A stretch of DNA of 64,000 bases from assembly GCF_013386825.1 (NCBI RefSeq), contig NZ_JACARC010000037.1, positions 1 through 64,000 of the forward strand, written 5' to 3'. Both the position numbers and the translations under genes were made by a program. Below, in pieces: positions 53,601 to 60,892 of the stretch. The stretch is from Pseudomonas sp. IPO3778. Its GTDB lineage: Bacteria; Pseudomonadota; Gammaproteobacteria; Pseudomonadales; Pseudomonadaceae. Position 1 is the stretch's first letter, and each line of letters begins with the position of its first letter. The notes under the pieces were generated by a model that saw only the letters and a list, made by a program, of their open reading frames with translations, searched no databases and was not told where the DNA came from.

Positions 53601-55721
53601 GCCTACCTCACTGAAAAGCTCAGCCCGGGTAACCCGGGTGCCGAAGAGCGCGAGCAACGGTTTATCCGCCAACTGCCTTGGCAACTGCTGCAACACGCCC
53701 ACGCGCTGATGCTGCAAGAACGGCTCTCGACCACCGGGTTGAGCCTGATCGAGCAGGTGCTCGACATGCCGGACGCCACCGCCCGTGCGACCGTCGAAGG
53801 CGCGACCGCAACGCTGCGCCCGCTGGAACTGATCGCAACGGCAGGCGCCCGCGCCATCAAGGCCCTCGGGATCTACGTGATCGGCGCCCCGGGGAACAGC
53901 CCAGTGGTGCTGTACACACCGTATGGCCCGCAACTGACGTTCCGCGAGTTTGAAAACGAAGCCCGCCTGCTGCACGCCCTCAACACCCCCGGCCCGCTGC
54001 AGGACTGGGTCATCAGCCACCTGCCGACCAGCGACCAGGCCACCTATAAAAACCTGTGGGCCACCACCGCCGGGAAACGTTCTGAAATCACCCTGGCGGC
54101 TACGCCGATCACGGGCAATGCCCTCAAGCAGTTGTACCGGGACAACACCGCCCTGATGGCGCACATGCTCGAGCAGCAGCATGAGCCCGACGGCCAATCG
54201 TCTTGGGACACCATCAAGGCGCTGTTTACCGGCGGCCTGCAACAAGCGCTCGGGTTGCTGCCCGGCAAACTGCTGCTGCCGATCGTGATATGGCAGAGCT
54301 ACCGGTTGTTCAAGGCCTCCGCCGAGGCCTTGCAGCAACACCGGTGGCGCGAGGCATTGGAGACGTTTATCGGCGGCGTCGGGCAAATGGTCTCGCTGCG
54401 CCAGTTGATGCAGGAGCCTGCGGTTTCAAGCGACACCCCGCCGCCTGAACCGACGGAAAAATCCCCGGCCTGGCAGGACATCGACATTACCGCTCGGGAA
54501 CGCACCCGGCTGCAGCCCTACGAGGTCCACGAGCCAGGCCTGGCGCAACTGAGTGCCGGCGTCTCCGGGGTCTACACCGACGCGAACAACCGTCACTACC
54601 TTCCCTGCGCGGGCAAGGTCTATCGCGCACAACAGAAGGAAGGCCACTGGCGGCTGTTCAGTGCACATTCCAAAGGACCTCGCGTGCGCCTGGATACCGA
54701 GCGCAAATGGCGCATCGACAGCCGTCCGCCGGCCCGCCGCCATGGCCCGGGCCTGAGCAGAATGCTTGAACAGCGAGAAGTCAGGGCCGCCGCCCGCAGG
54801 GTGATGAACATCGAAGCCCGGGGCATGGCCAATATTCGCCGGCTGGCGCCCCACAGGGCCCAGGCGATTGTCGATGCGCTGGACCTGGCAACGTTTTACC
54901 TGCACAACTGCCAGCAGAATCTCAAGTTGCTGGACCCCAAGTACCCGCCCGTCACACGGGTGCATCGCTTCGTCAATCGCTTCTTTGGCCTCGCGGCAGA
55001 CCCCGACACCGGGCCCGCCCGGTTCCCGGAGGCACTGGCAAAAAAGCTCCTGGAAACCGTGACCGCCATCCTCGACGAGGCGCTGGAACCGTCACTTTAC
55101 TCACTCAATTCGACCCGGTTCGTTGCCGGCGCGCATATCTGCGAGCCCGACCGGCACTGGGCCTTTACCGTCGACGATGACCCGGACCGACGCATCTACC
55201 TCTCCGAGAACTTCTTCACGCCCCCGGCGTCGCAGTACGACGGCCACTTGACCGGCTACTTCGACCAGCCGGTCCACGCCCGCGCCACCACGCTGATCCA
55301 CGAGCTGACCCATATCGTGCGCAACACCGTCGACGCGGCTTACCTCAATACGGTATCGCCATTTTCCGACCTGATTGACGTGCAGACCCAAACCGGCCGC
55401 GACCTGCGGGATTGGCTGCAAGACATCCAGGAAAACGCCTACTCGGTGAGCACACCCATCGGGCAACTGTTCAAATCAATGGATGCCATGGGCGCGACCG
55501 GGACTGACGTGGGAACAGACCCCGACGACGACTACATCAAGGAGCAGATTCTCGAGACCACCGGCGGCGTGGACTTGAGCAATGCGAGGGGGATTTTCAA
55601 AACCAACCTGACCCGGCGGTTCAATACCCAGATGGATAACGCCGACTCACTGACGTTGCTGATCACCACCCTGGGGCGTCAGCTGGACCCGATACCGTCG
55701 ATCGTGCACCAAACGCCATGA
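50616..55721 (+). CDS. Large toxin-like protein (DUF6543 type) with C-terminal HExxH site
   Basis: A 1701-residue protein of the big Pseudomonas family usually labelled dermonecrotic-toxin-domain (DUF6543) proteins. AAGGAG precedes ATG 50616. It lacks a signal peptide. A motif of the form LYTPxxGLexF recurs four times (residues about 88, 375, 753 and 1097), implying repeated modules. A hydrophobic stretch lies at about 1205-1235 (LGLLPGKLLLPIVIW). Near the end, His1562-Glu-Leu-Thr-His1566 (HELTH) followed by TVDAAY looks like a zinc metalloprotease site, possibly of the aspzincin type with Asp1573 as third ligand (inference). No immunity or secretion gene is adjacent. Confidence 0.8.
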   Translation: MSQNPLPYFFPEALRDGWNVQDRERQLGLDRNDHEFLGKVFFATDTARRQQSPPMIAQRIWLDQHAPDALELAGSFMLSSTAAYPHAFLYTPYGGLEKFDNCGQLLTTLAERLKVPAQAARLLCFLPLQRQAPPAPDSTPVLTAEAILEGVFEAQEKTLNAYQDKNRQGMLDELKQLPALDTWLSQLLNSVCRPLFPGIDASTAHVSFFARQPAQGHTPRWLDSLQINEAVLLFYREQNWPVGQTREFFHPARPKAPTDTPRWESAIRQAAGQLVPFLHSALETFWNTEVSPNLSRRRFFAQAMGANARLDILLKRQNSVISATQSQALAALYQPEAASTENPLNALRFEKVQIWEHPAHAISLASTLMIGNAETFLYAPGLGLQVLENYPDLMDTLKAMAKAPGYDNNFYNLMSLEERALFVGFKTPVFSGQRIQGNLFEQLFEAIIAKQQQNLAYALDLYRRTRDGIEASALVDHALDVRYMIDSQLPGLDAAGRWTPHSVLADPTRPVSLAAERITLLQKQLASIEQSLAAQVRAQPALASRIRQALTAQFNLHLLTDLDPQDIYVNRYAGTASDTPTAAPLESQSLSGYLVGRLTRGLGPIPQTLDHGLYPAPEKGVVKKLTTLDITRANAILGAALTQLRSLDLADLPREHLENLKAPMAHAMSVAIQGEARLRRLNNSLDARDEALINTVFDLHRPDRRQRQGLNGFIPDAYALTVEPQNQMQRVPLAQCLVLTERGGLDPSHSGRAILWTPARGLESFTHIAQLRDELQRRITDPDLRMTLLENLDARQLKPHQRYLLGSFMQITGAVAQHRQQSWIDHCIGQRAHCLALRLSGNVVLNRFAELEQALPATDLDHTARIAQTLMAQQSLPAWLGMAPIKEQQRHIEILEQYRHSLNDGQDYLHDFFSLSQYVHNQLTALLMDYAVSPTNVYITPKLVLAGQRQNLVDYALNHLSQQAAAFDVDSTAASLTPAVIRQVLARVPLQRDNQAYLTEKLSPGNPGAEEREQRFIRQLPWQLLQHAHALMLQERLSTTGLSLIEQVLDMPDATARATVEGATATLRPLELIATAGARAIKALGIYVIGAPGNSPVVLYTPYGPQLTFREFENEARLLHALNTPGPLQDWVISHLPTSDQATYKNLWATTAGKRSEITLAATPITGNALKQLYRDNTALMAHMLEQQHEPDGQSSWDTIKALFTGGLQQALGLLPGKLLLPIVIWQSYRLFKASAEALQQHRWREALETFIGGVGQMVSLRQLMQEPAVSSDTPPPEPTEKSPAWQDIDITARERTRLQPYEVHEPGLAQLSAGVSGVYTDANNRHYLPCAGKVYRAQQKEGHWRLFSAHSKGPRVRLDTERKWRIDSRPPARRHGPGLSRMLEQREVRAAARRVMNIEARGMANIRRLAPHRAQAIVDALDLATFYLHNCQQNLKLLDPKYPPVTRVHRFVNRFFGLAADPDTGPARFPEALAKKLLETVTAILDEALEPSLYSLNSTRFVAGAHICEPDRHWAFTVDDDPDRRIYLSENFFTPPASQYDGHLTGYFDQPVHARATTLIHELTHIVRNTVDAAYLNTVSPFSDLIDVQTQTGRDLRDWLQDIQENAYSVSTPIGQLFKSMDAMGATGTDVGTDPDDDYIKEQILETTGGVDLSNARGIFKTNLTRRFNTQMDNADSLTLLITTLGRQLDPIPSIVHQTP

Positions 55722-55778
55722 AGGGCCAACCTGCGCAGACCCGGGGCGGGGCTGCGCAGGTTCAATCAAGCCCGGCTG

Positions 55779-56048
55779 TCAGTCTTTCTGGTCCCGCAGC
55801 ACGTTGCCCGAAGCACCGTCGATACGGAACTCATAGACGATGCCATCGGCCTTGCGACCTTCCCCTTCCCAATAGCCATCGTTGTCGGCTTCGATCTTGT
55901 AAATCTCGATATAGCCGGCCTTGGTCTTGGCTGTTTCGATGGCTTTTTCGATGGTGATCCAGCCGGCGCCCGGCTTGTCGGCCAGGGCGGCCCCAGCGCT
56001 GAGCAAGGCAGAGGTTGCAACGAGGGCGGCTAAGGTTTTCTTAAGCAT
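55779..56048 (-). CDS. PepSY domain-containing periplasmic protein
   Basis: An 89-residue protein: signal peptide MLKKTLAALVATSALLSAGAALA, then one PepSY domain (WITIEKAIETAKTKAGYIEIYKIEADNDGYWEGEGRKADGIVYEFRIDGASGNVLRDQ). PepSY modules inhibit proteases or act in envelope sensing. ATG 56048 follows GGAG; the frame is open further but without a signal sequence. Divergent from the fecR gene, convergent with the toxin-like gene. Confidence 0.88.
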   Translation of the reverse strand: MLKKTLAALVATSALLSAGAALADKPGAGWITIEKAIETAKTKAGYIEIYKIEADNDGYWEGEGRKADGIVYEFRIDGASGNVLRDQKD

Positions 56049-56200
56049 TTTCGTGCTCCATTGAGGGAAAGAATGATACGTGTCCTGATTTTTTAGGGCC
56101 GCCCAGACGAGAATTAGTTCCAATTGATGTGCATTCGCCATGATGGCTGTTCTCGCCATCCTCCTGTGGAGGTTAGAATGTGGGAAATCAGGATGAGTTA

Positions 56201-57196
56201 ATGACAGATAAGTCCCTTTCAGAAGCCGAATATGACGCCATCACCGATGCCGCTGCGCACTGGTGCATGCGAATGCATGCGGGTGATTGCACCACACCCG
56301 AGCGTCAGGCGTTCCAGCAGTGGCACGATGCGCATCCTCTGCATGCCTTCGAATATGCGGCCATGCTGGAAATCTGGGACGTCGCCGACCATCTGCCCCG
56401 CAGCGAGCCCGCCCCGGTGGTGGTGCCGTTGCAACCCCGCCGACGTTTAAGCAAGTACGCGGTAGCGGCGGCGGTCTGCCTGGTGGCCCTGCCACTGGCG
56501 GCCTTCACCGGCTGGGAAGCCGGCTGGCTGCCCAGCTCCTACAAGCATTACGAAGCCGAAAACAGCCTGCGCCAGGTCACCCTCGACGATGGCAGCCAGG
56601 TGGAACTGAACCTGGGCACCGAACTCGTCTACAGCAACTACAAAGATCAGCGCCGGGTGACCCTGGAAAAGGGCGAGGCGTTTTTCAAGGTCAGCCATGA
56701 CGCCCAACACCCGTTTATCGTTCACGCCGGAGACGGCCAGGTGCGGGTGACGGGCACTCAGTTCAACGTCTGGAAATACGAAGACCATGTGCGGGTCATG
56801 TTGCTCCAGGGCTCGGTGCTGGTGAGCAGCGACGAGACCCACAGCGGCCTGCACCTCTCTCCCGGGATGCAAGCCAGCTACAACCGTGGCGACGCCAGCC
56901 CCCAGGCCCAACCGATTGCTCCCGGCGACACGGCCCTGGCCTGGCGGGACGGCAAGCTGATCCTCGACAACCTGGCCCTGGCCGACGCGCTGCCGCTGAT
57001 CAACCGCTACCTGAACAAACCGGTGATGCTGGCCGACGCCGGTACCGGTGCGATTCGCATTGGCGGCATCTACAACATCAACGAAGTGTCCAACCTCGTT
57101 CCCTCCCTGCCCAAAGTCCTGCCGGTCTACCTGACCCAGAACCAGGACGGCAACCCCGTGCTCAACTCCATTCCGCGTAAAACCCCGAAAAGCTGA
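56201..57196 (+). CDS. FecR family anti-sigma/signalling protein without a partner sigma factor
   Basis: A 331-residue inner-membrane regulator: DUF4880 (FecR N-terminal) domain at about 10-55 (DAAAHWCMRMHAGDCTTPERQAFQQWHDAHPLHAFEYA), one membrane helix (about 84-106), FecR periplasmic domain (about 125-215; VTLDDGSQVELNLGTELVY, RVTLEKGEAFFKVSH, VTGTQFNVW) and a C-terminal STN-like part. FecR proteins normally pair with an ECF sigma factor encoded next to them and a TonB receptor; neither is here. It lies 320 bases before fapA on the same strand. ATG 56201 follows AGGATG. Confidence 0.88.
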   Translation: MTDKSLSEAEYDAITDAAAHWCMRMHAGDCTTPERQAFQQWHDAHPLHAFEYAAMLEIWDVADHLPRSEPAPVVVPLQPRRRLSKYAVAAAVCLVALPLAAFTGWEAGWLPSSYKHYEAENSLRQVTLDDGSQVELNLGTELVYSNYKDQRRVTLEKGEAFFKVSHDAQHPFIVHAGDGQVRVTGTQFNVWKYEDHVRVMLLQGSVLVSSDETHSGLHLSPGMQASYNRGDASPQAQPIAPGDTALAWRDGKLILDNLALADALPLINRYLNKPVMLADAGTGAIRIGGIYNINEVSNLVPSLPKVLPVYLTQNQDGNPVLNSIPRKTPKS

Positions 57197-57258
57197 GCGT
57201 CGGTGCGAGGGCCTGCGCCCTTCTCCAGCGACTCCCCGCGCCTGCAACTGTCCACTTT

Positions 57259-57386
57259 TGAAACACTTGCACCGGCTGCATTGACAGCCGGCTGCGGACT
57301 GCCGGGTTTATGACACGCGGTGTTTCATCCCTGACACACCTGCCGCGCGAGCGGAACACCGGACAGTTGTCTCAGTTCTGAAACAC
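57259..57386. promoter_or_regulatory. Three spaced TGAAACAC elements upstream of fapA (candidate activator sites)
   Basis: TGAAACAC occurs at 57259-57266 and 57379-57386, and inverted at 57320-57327, about 60 bases apart. The middle copy lies in an imperfect dyad, TGACACGCGGTGTTTCA (57311-57327). They lie 63-190 bases before the sigma-54 promoter candidate, a usual distance for enhancer-binding-protein sites. Confidence 0.5.
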
Positions 57387-57448
57387 CTTCTCCCCGCGTT
57401 ACTTTCCCCGCGCTCATAAACCTTTGAATCTCTTAATAAAATCAAAAG

Positions 57449-57464
57449 CGGCACAGCTCCTGCT
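57449..57464 (+). promoter_or_regulatory. Candidate sigma-54 promoter of the fap operon
   Basis: CGGCAC-AGCTC-CTGCT matches the sigma-54 consensus TGGCAC-N5-TTGCT at 9 of 11 positions, with the required GG-N10-GC spacing. Transcription would begin near 57475, giving a leader of about 40 bases before fapA at 57517. A sigma-54 activator gene lies just past the operon. Confidence 0.6.
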
Positions 57465-57516
57465 CTCTTCCTGACAACGCTGTTTAGGGTCAGCGCCAAG
57501 AATAAGGAATGCCGTC

Positions 57517-57963
57517 GTGAAGACACTTAATCCAGGCTCATTGAGCCTCCTGCTGATGAGCTGTGTACTGAGTACCAGCGTGAGCCTCCCCGTGCTCGCG
57601 GCAGGCGATGGTGTGATCGTGATCCAGCGCACCGTCCAGGGCCACATGGCTGGCCGTACTGCCGGCGTCGACCCAAACCCCGTCACCGTCAATGCCAACT
57701 CCTCTCCACAGATTCTGCGGGCCACCAGCGAGCTGAGCGATAACGACTACGCCAACATCAGCAGCGGCGCCAGCATCACCCGCGCCATTTTGCCTGGCGG
57801 CAACCTTCCTGGCTTGAGCAACAACGGTGGCGGCGTGGGCCTCGGTGCAGGCGCAGCAGCCGGCCATGGTGGCGGCTCCAGCCTCTCCGGCCAGATCAAC
57901 GGCTCGATTTCCCGCGGCATGGCGCCTTTGAATAACATCGGCAGCCTGATGGGGGGCCAGTGA
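57517..57963 (+). CDS. fapA: Fap amyloid system protein FapA
   Basis: A 148-residue protein with signal peptide (about 1-29; LSLLLMSCVLSTSVSLPVLA) and a Gly/Ser/Asn-rich mature part (LSNNGGGVGLGAGAAAGHGGGSS). FapA is a periplasmic chaperone-like component that affects the fibril subunit ratio. Start is ATG-like GTG at 57517 (AAGGAATGCC before it). Next gene follows by one base. Confidence 0.92.
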   Translation: MKTLNPGSLSLLLMSCVLSTSVSLPVLAAGDGVIVIQRTVQGHMAGRTAGVDPNPVTVNANSSPQILRATSELSDNDYANISSGASITRAILPGGNLPGLSNNGGGVGLGAGAAAGHGGGSSLSGQINGSISRGMAPLNNIGSLMGGQ

Positions 57964-57964
57964 G

Positions 57965-58522
57965 ATGAACTACTCCTGGTTATTCCTCGCGATCCTGGGC
58001 AGCGCATCGGTCATGGCCGACAACAGCGCGGTGATCGACAACTCCGGCCAGCAATACAACGGCGTCATCTCGATCAACCAGGCAGCCGGCGATCAGCAAC
58101 AACAACTCAACAGCCGCGCGATTTCAGTGGGTACCCATACCCAGGCCGGCGGCGCCATCAGCCAGACCATCGGCGGCGCACCTGCCGACCGCTCCCAGAA
58201 CGCCAAGGTGGCGATTCAGGGCAACGCTTTCAGCAACGGCAACGGTGTACTGGGCGTCAACCAGTCGGCCGGGGCCAACAACCAGATGATCAATGCGGTG
58301 CGGATCAGCGTGAATGCTGGCCCGCAAAGCATCGACGACGGTGTCATGTCGCAACAGAACGTGGCGCTGTCACCAAACTCAGGGTTCACCTCTACCACTG
58401 GCAGCCGCCAGGTCGTCACCAGCGACCAGGCCTTCACCGGCAGCCGTGGAGTGGTACAGGTGAATCAGAGTGCCGGGGTGGGGAACCGCATGGCTAACGC
58501 CCTGAATGTGCAGATCCAATGA
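57965..58522 (+). CDS. fapB: Fap minor fibril subunit (nucleator) FapB
   Basis: A 185-residue secreted protein: signal peptide MNYSWLFLAILGSASVMA, then imperfect amyloid repeats rich in Gln, Asn and Ser (GVISINQAAGDQQQQLNSRAI; GVLGVNQSAGANNQMINAVRI; GVVQVNQSAGVGNRMANALNV). Three copies of the VNQSAG(x)NN pattern are visible. FapB is thought to nucleate FapC fibres. No cysteine is present. It lies directly after fapA. Confidence 0.93.
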   Translation: MNYSWLFLAILGSASVMADNSAVIDNSGQQYNGVISINQAAGDQQQQLNSRAISVGTHTQAGGAISQTIGGAPADRSQNAKVAIQGNAFSNGNGVLGVNQSAGANNQMINAVRISVNAGPQSIDDGVMSQQNVALSPNSGFTSTTGSRQVVTSDQAFTGSRGVVQVNQSAGVGNRMANALNVQIQ

Positions 58523-58588
58523 GCATTGGATCGTAAAGCTGGACCGTACCAACACTTAACCAACTAATTAGAAGCAAGGAGATACACC

Positions 58589-59317
58589 ATGAAACCTACA
58601 ATGGCTCTTAAACCACTGGTTTTCGCTCTGACTGCTCTCATGGCTGTTGCTGCAAACGCGGGTGGCTACGGCGGTGGCCATGGCGGTCACCCTCAACCTG
58701 ACCCTACGGCGACAGTGGCGGCAGTGTCTGATGCACAATCGAGCCACGGCAACGGCGTGCTCAACCTCGGCACTCAAAACAATGCGTCGGCCAACAACTC
58801 GTTGAATGGCAGCAGCGGCAACGCTCAGGCCAACATCGCGTCGGGCGACGGCAACCAACAAGACAACCAGACCGCCATTGCCGCCGGCGATGCGGACGCT
58901 GTGTTTGCCCTGGGCACCATTACCCAAGACAACCGCAACAACATCTCCGTGCAAGTGGCTACCCACAACAACGCGTCGCTCAACAACTCGGGTAACGGCA
59001 GCTCCGGTAACCTGGGTGTGAACGCTACCGCCGGCAACTTCAACCAACAGAAAAACCAACTGGCCATTGCCAGTGCCAGCGGCGCTGCTGCAGCCGCTTC
59101 CAGCAACACCACCCAAACCAGCGTCGACAACGCCTACCTGAATACCGTGGCCGTGCAGTCCGGCCACCACAGCACCACTTATCTGCCTGTCGTGAACAAC
59201 GCCAGCGCAAATAACTCCCTTAATGGTTCGTCCGGCAACCTGGGCGCAAACATTTCGGCTGGCGTGGGCAATCAGCAAGGCAACACCACTGTGATCTCCT
59301 CTGGCATGCGCTTCTGA
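58589..59317 (+). CDS. fapC: Fap major amyloid fibril subunit FapC
   Basis: A 242-residue protein: signal peptide (1-24, ending AANA), a His/Gly-rich N-tail, and three amyloid repeats at about 64-100, 127-162 and 203-238, each with NNASxNNS(x)NGSSGN and a following GNxxQ. Linkers of about 26 and 40 residues separate them, short for the family. It contains no cysteine. The start is preceded by AAGGAG. It ends before a strong terminator inside the operon. Confidence 0.95.
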   Translation: MKPTMALKPLVFALTALMAVAANAGGYGGGHGGHPQPDPTATVAAVSDAQSSHGNGVLNLGTQNNASANNSLNGSSGNAQANIASGDGNQQDNQTAIAAGDADAVFALGTITQDNRNNISVQVATHNNASLNNSGNGSSGNLGVNATAGNFNQQKNQLAIASASGAAAAASSNTTQTSVDNAYLNTVAVQSGHHSTTYLPVVNNASANNSLNGSSGNLGANISAGVGNQQGNTTVISSGMRF

Positions 59318-59323
59318 TCCAAC

Positions 59324-59350
59324 GGGGCCTTGGCAACAAGGCCCCTTTTT
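59324..59350 (+). terminator. Rho-independent terminator inside the fap operon
   Basis: GGGGCCTTG-GCAA-CAAGGCCCC followed by five T residues, between fapC and fapD. It should make fapABC transcripts far more abundant than fapDEF unless read through. Confidence 0.93.
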
Positions 59351-59378
59351 ATTCCAGTGTCCTCCAGGCCATTCGATC

Positions 59379-60059
59379 ATGCGGATCATCGCCCTCACCT
59401 TCCTGTTACTGCTCACCGGCCCGACCTGGGCAGGGCAAATGGCGATTGCTGCCATGCCCGGCGGTGGCGTGATCTACAAGAAGGTCGAAAGCATCCGTGA
59501 ACGCAAGTTCGCCAACCTGGTGGAACAGAAAACCGACTTCAGCTGCGGTGCTGCCGCCCTCGCCACCATCCTGCGCCAGGCCTACTGGATGGATGTGGAT
59601 GAAGACCACATCATCAAGGGCATGCTGCTCAACGCCGACCAGGACCTGGTCCGCACCCAGGGCTTCTCCATGCTGGACATGAAGCGCTACCTGGAAAGCA
59701 TCGGCATGCGCGCACGGGGCTACCGGATCAACGCAGACACCCTGCTCACGGTGAAAATCCCGGTGGTGGTGCTGTTGGAGATCCGCGGCTACAAGCACTT
59801 CGTGGTGATGCAGCGCGCCGACAAGGACTGGGTCTACATTGGCGACCCGGTACTGGGCCACAAGCGTTACGCCCGCGACGACTTCGTCAAAGGCTGGAAC
59901 GGGATCGTGTTCGCCGTGCTCGGCGAAGGCTACGACAAGACAAACGTGCTGCTTGATCCGCCCACCCCGCTGACCGCGAAAAACCGGCTCAATGAGTTCA
60001 GTCCGGTCCGGGACAGTGAATTGATGGATTTCGGTTTTATCCAGAGCGACTTCTTCTAG
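59379..60059 (+). CDS. fapD: FapD, C39-family cysteine protease
   Basis: A 226-residue exported peptidase: signal peptide MRIIALTFLLLLTGPTWA, then a C39-like domain with Gln50, catalytic Cys56 (KTDFSCGAAALATIL), His141 (GYKHFVVM) and Asp157 (YIGDPVLG). FapD is required for Fap export, probably by cleaving a partner. It follows the intra-operon terminator. Confidence 0.93.
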   Translation: MRIIALTFLLLLTGPTWAGQMAIAAMPGGGVIYKKVESIRERKFANLVEQKTDFSCGAAALATILRQAYWMDVDEDHIIKGMLLNADQDLVRTQGFSMLDMKRYLESIGMRARGYRINADTLLTVKIPVVVLLEIRGYKHFVVMQRADKDWVYIGDPVLGHKRYARDDFVKGWNGIVFAVLGEGYDKTNVLLDPPTPLTAKNRLNEFSPVRDSELMDFGFIQSDFF

Positions 60060-60096
60060 AAGCGCAATAAGGGGCAGGATGCTCCAGGAGCAAACG

Positions 60097-60843
60097 ATGA
60101 ACACTTACCGTTGGCTGACGGTCATGTGCCTGGCAGCCTCAATGCCCGCTTATGCGTCATCGGTGTTCAAGCCGATTGAAATGAAAGACTCGGAATTGGC
60201 TGACCTGCGGGGTCGCTACGTGATGCCGGGGCGGATCATCAGTTTCGGGATTGTGATGAGCAGCACCTGGACCAACGCCGCGGGCGACAGCATCACCGGC
60301 TCGGCCAGCATGCACGTCAACGCGTCGACCATCACCCCGCAGTTTTACGTGACCACCACCAGCACCACCGGCAACGGCTCGGCACCCACCACGGGCACCG
60401 GCAACGTCGTCGGCGGTTCAGGGCTGGGCACTGGCCAGGGCGTGACCCAGAGCGTACGCGCTGCTGGCGATGGCAATACCGCCAACAACAACGTCGATAT
60501 CAACGTCAGCCAGAACGGCCTGTCGCCGGCCAATATCGTGCAATCCGGGCAAGCCCTGGTTGCCGGCCAAACCATTACCGGTAATAGCGGTGCGGGCCAG
60601 GTCAGTGTCTCGGCGAAGAATGGCGGGCTGCAAATGGCGATCCTGGCCAACAACAACCAGGGCAACACGACCCAGCAAATCGGCGGCGGCAATGTACTGC
60701 AGGGCACGGTTTTGCAGGGTAACAGCAACTTTGTCAGCAACATGACGCAGCTCAATGTGGTACTGGGCAACAACGGTTTGAACAATTTGGGGCAGAACCT
60801 CAACCTGAATCAACTCAAGGGCCTACGCACTAACGGATATTGA
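60097..60843 (+). CDS. fapE: FapE, minor Fap fibre component
   Basis: A 248-residue exported protein: signal peptide MNTYRWLTVMCLAASMPAYA, the ELADLRGRYVMPGRIISFGIVMSSTW segment found in FapE, and a Gly/Asn/Gln-rich remainder. FapE is found in mature fibres in small amounts. ATG 60097 has AGGAG before it (an earlier frame start at 60079 is less likely). Confidence 0.92.
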   Translation: MNTYRWLTVMCLAASMPAYASSVFKPIEMKDSELADLRGRYVMPGRIISFGIVMSSTWTNAAGDSITGSASMHVNASTITPQFYVTTTSTTGNGSAPTTGTGNVVGGSGLGTGQGVTQSVRAAGDGNTANNNVDINVSQNGLSPANIVQSGQALVAGQTITGNSGAGQVSVSAKNGGLQMAILANNNQGNTTQQIGGGNVLQGTVLQGNSNFVSNMTQLNVVLGNNGLNNLGQNLNLNQLKGLRTNGY

Positions 60844-60892
60844 ACTACGCTGTGCCTCGACACTTGCGCATTAAAAAGGGACGGCTTATTTC

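Noticed and set aside
51702..54386. 894-residue open frame opposite the large toxin-like gene
   Set aside because: The plus-strand protein has a good ribosome-binding site and family motifs; the antisense frame has neither.
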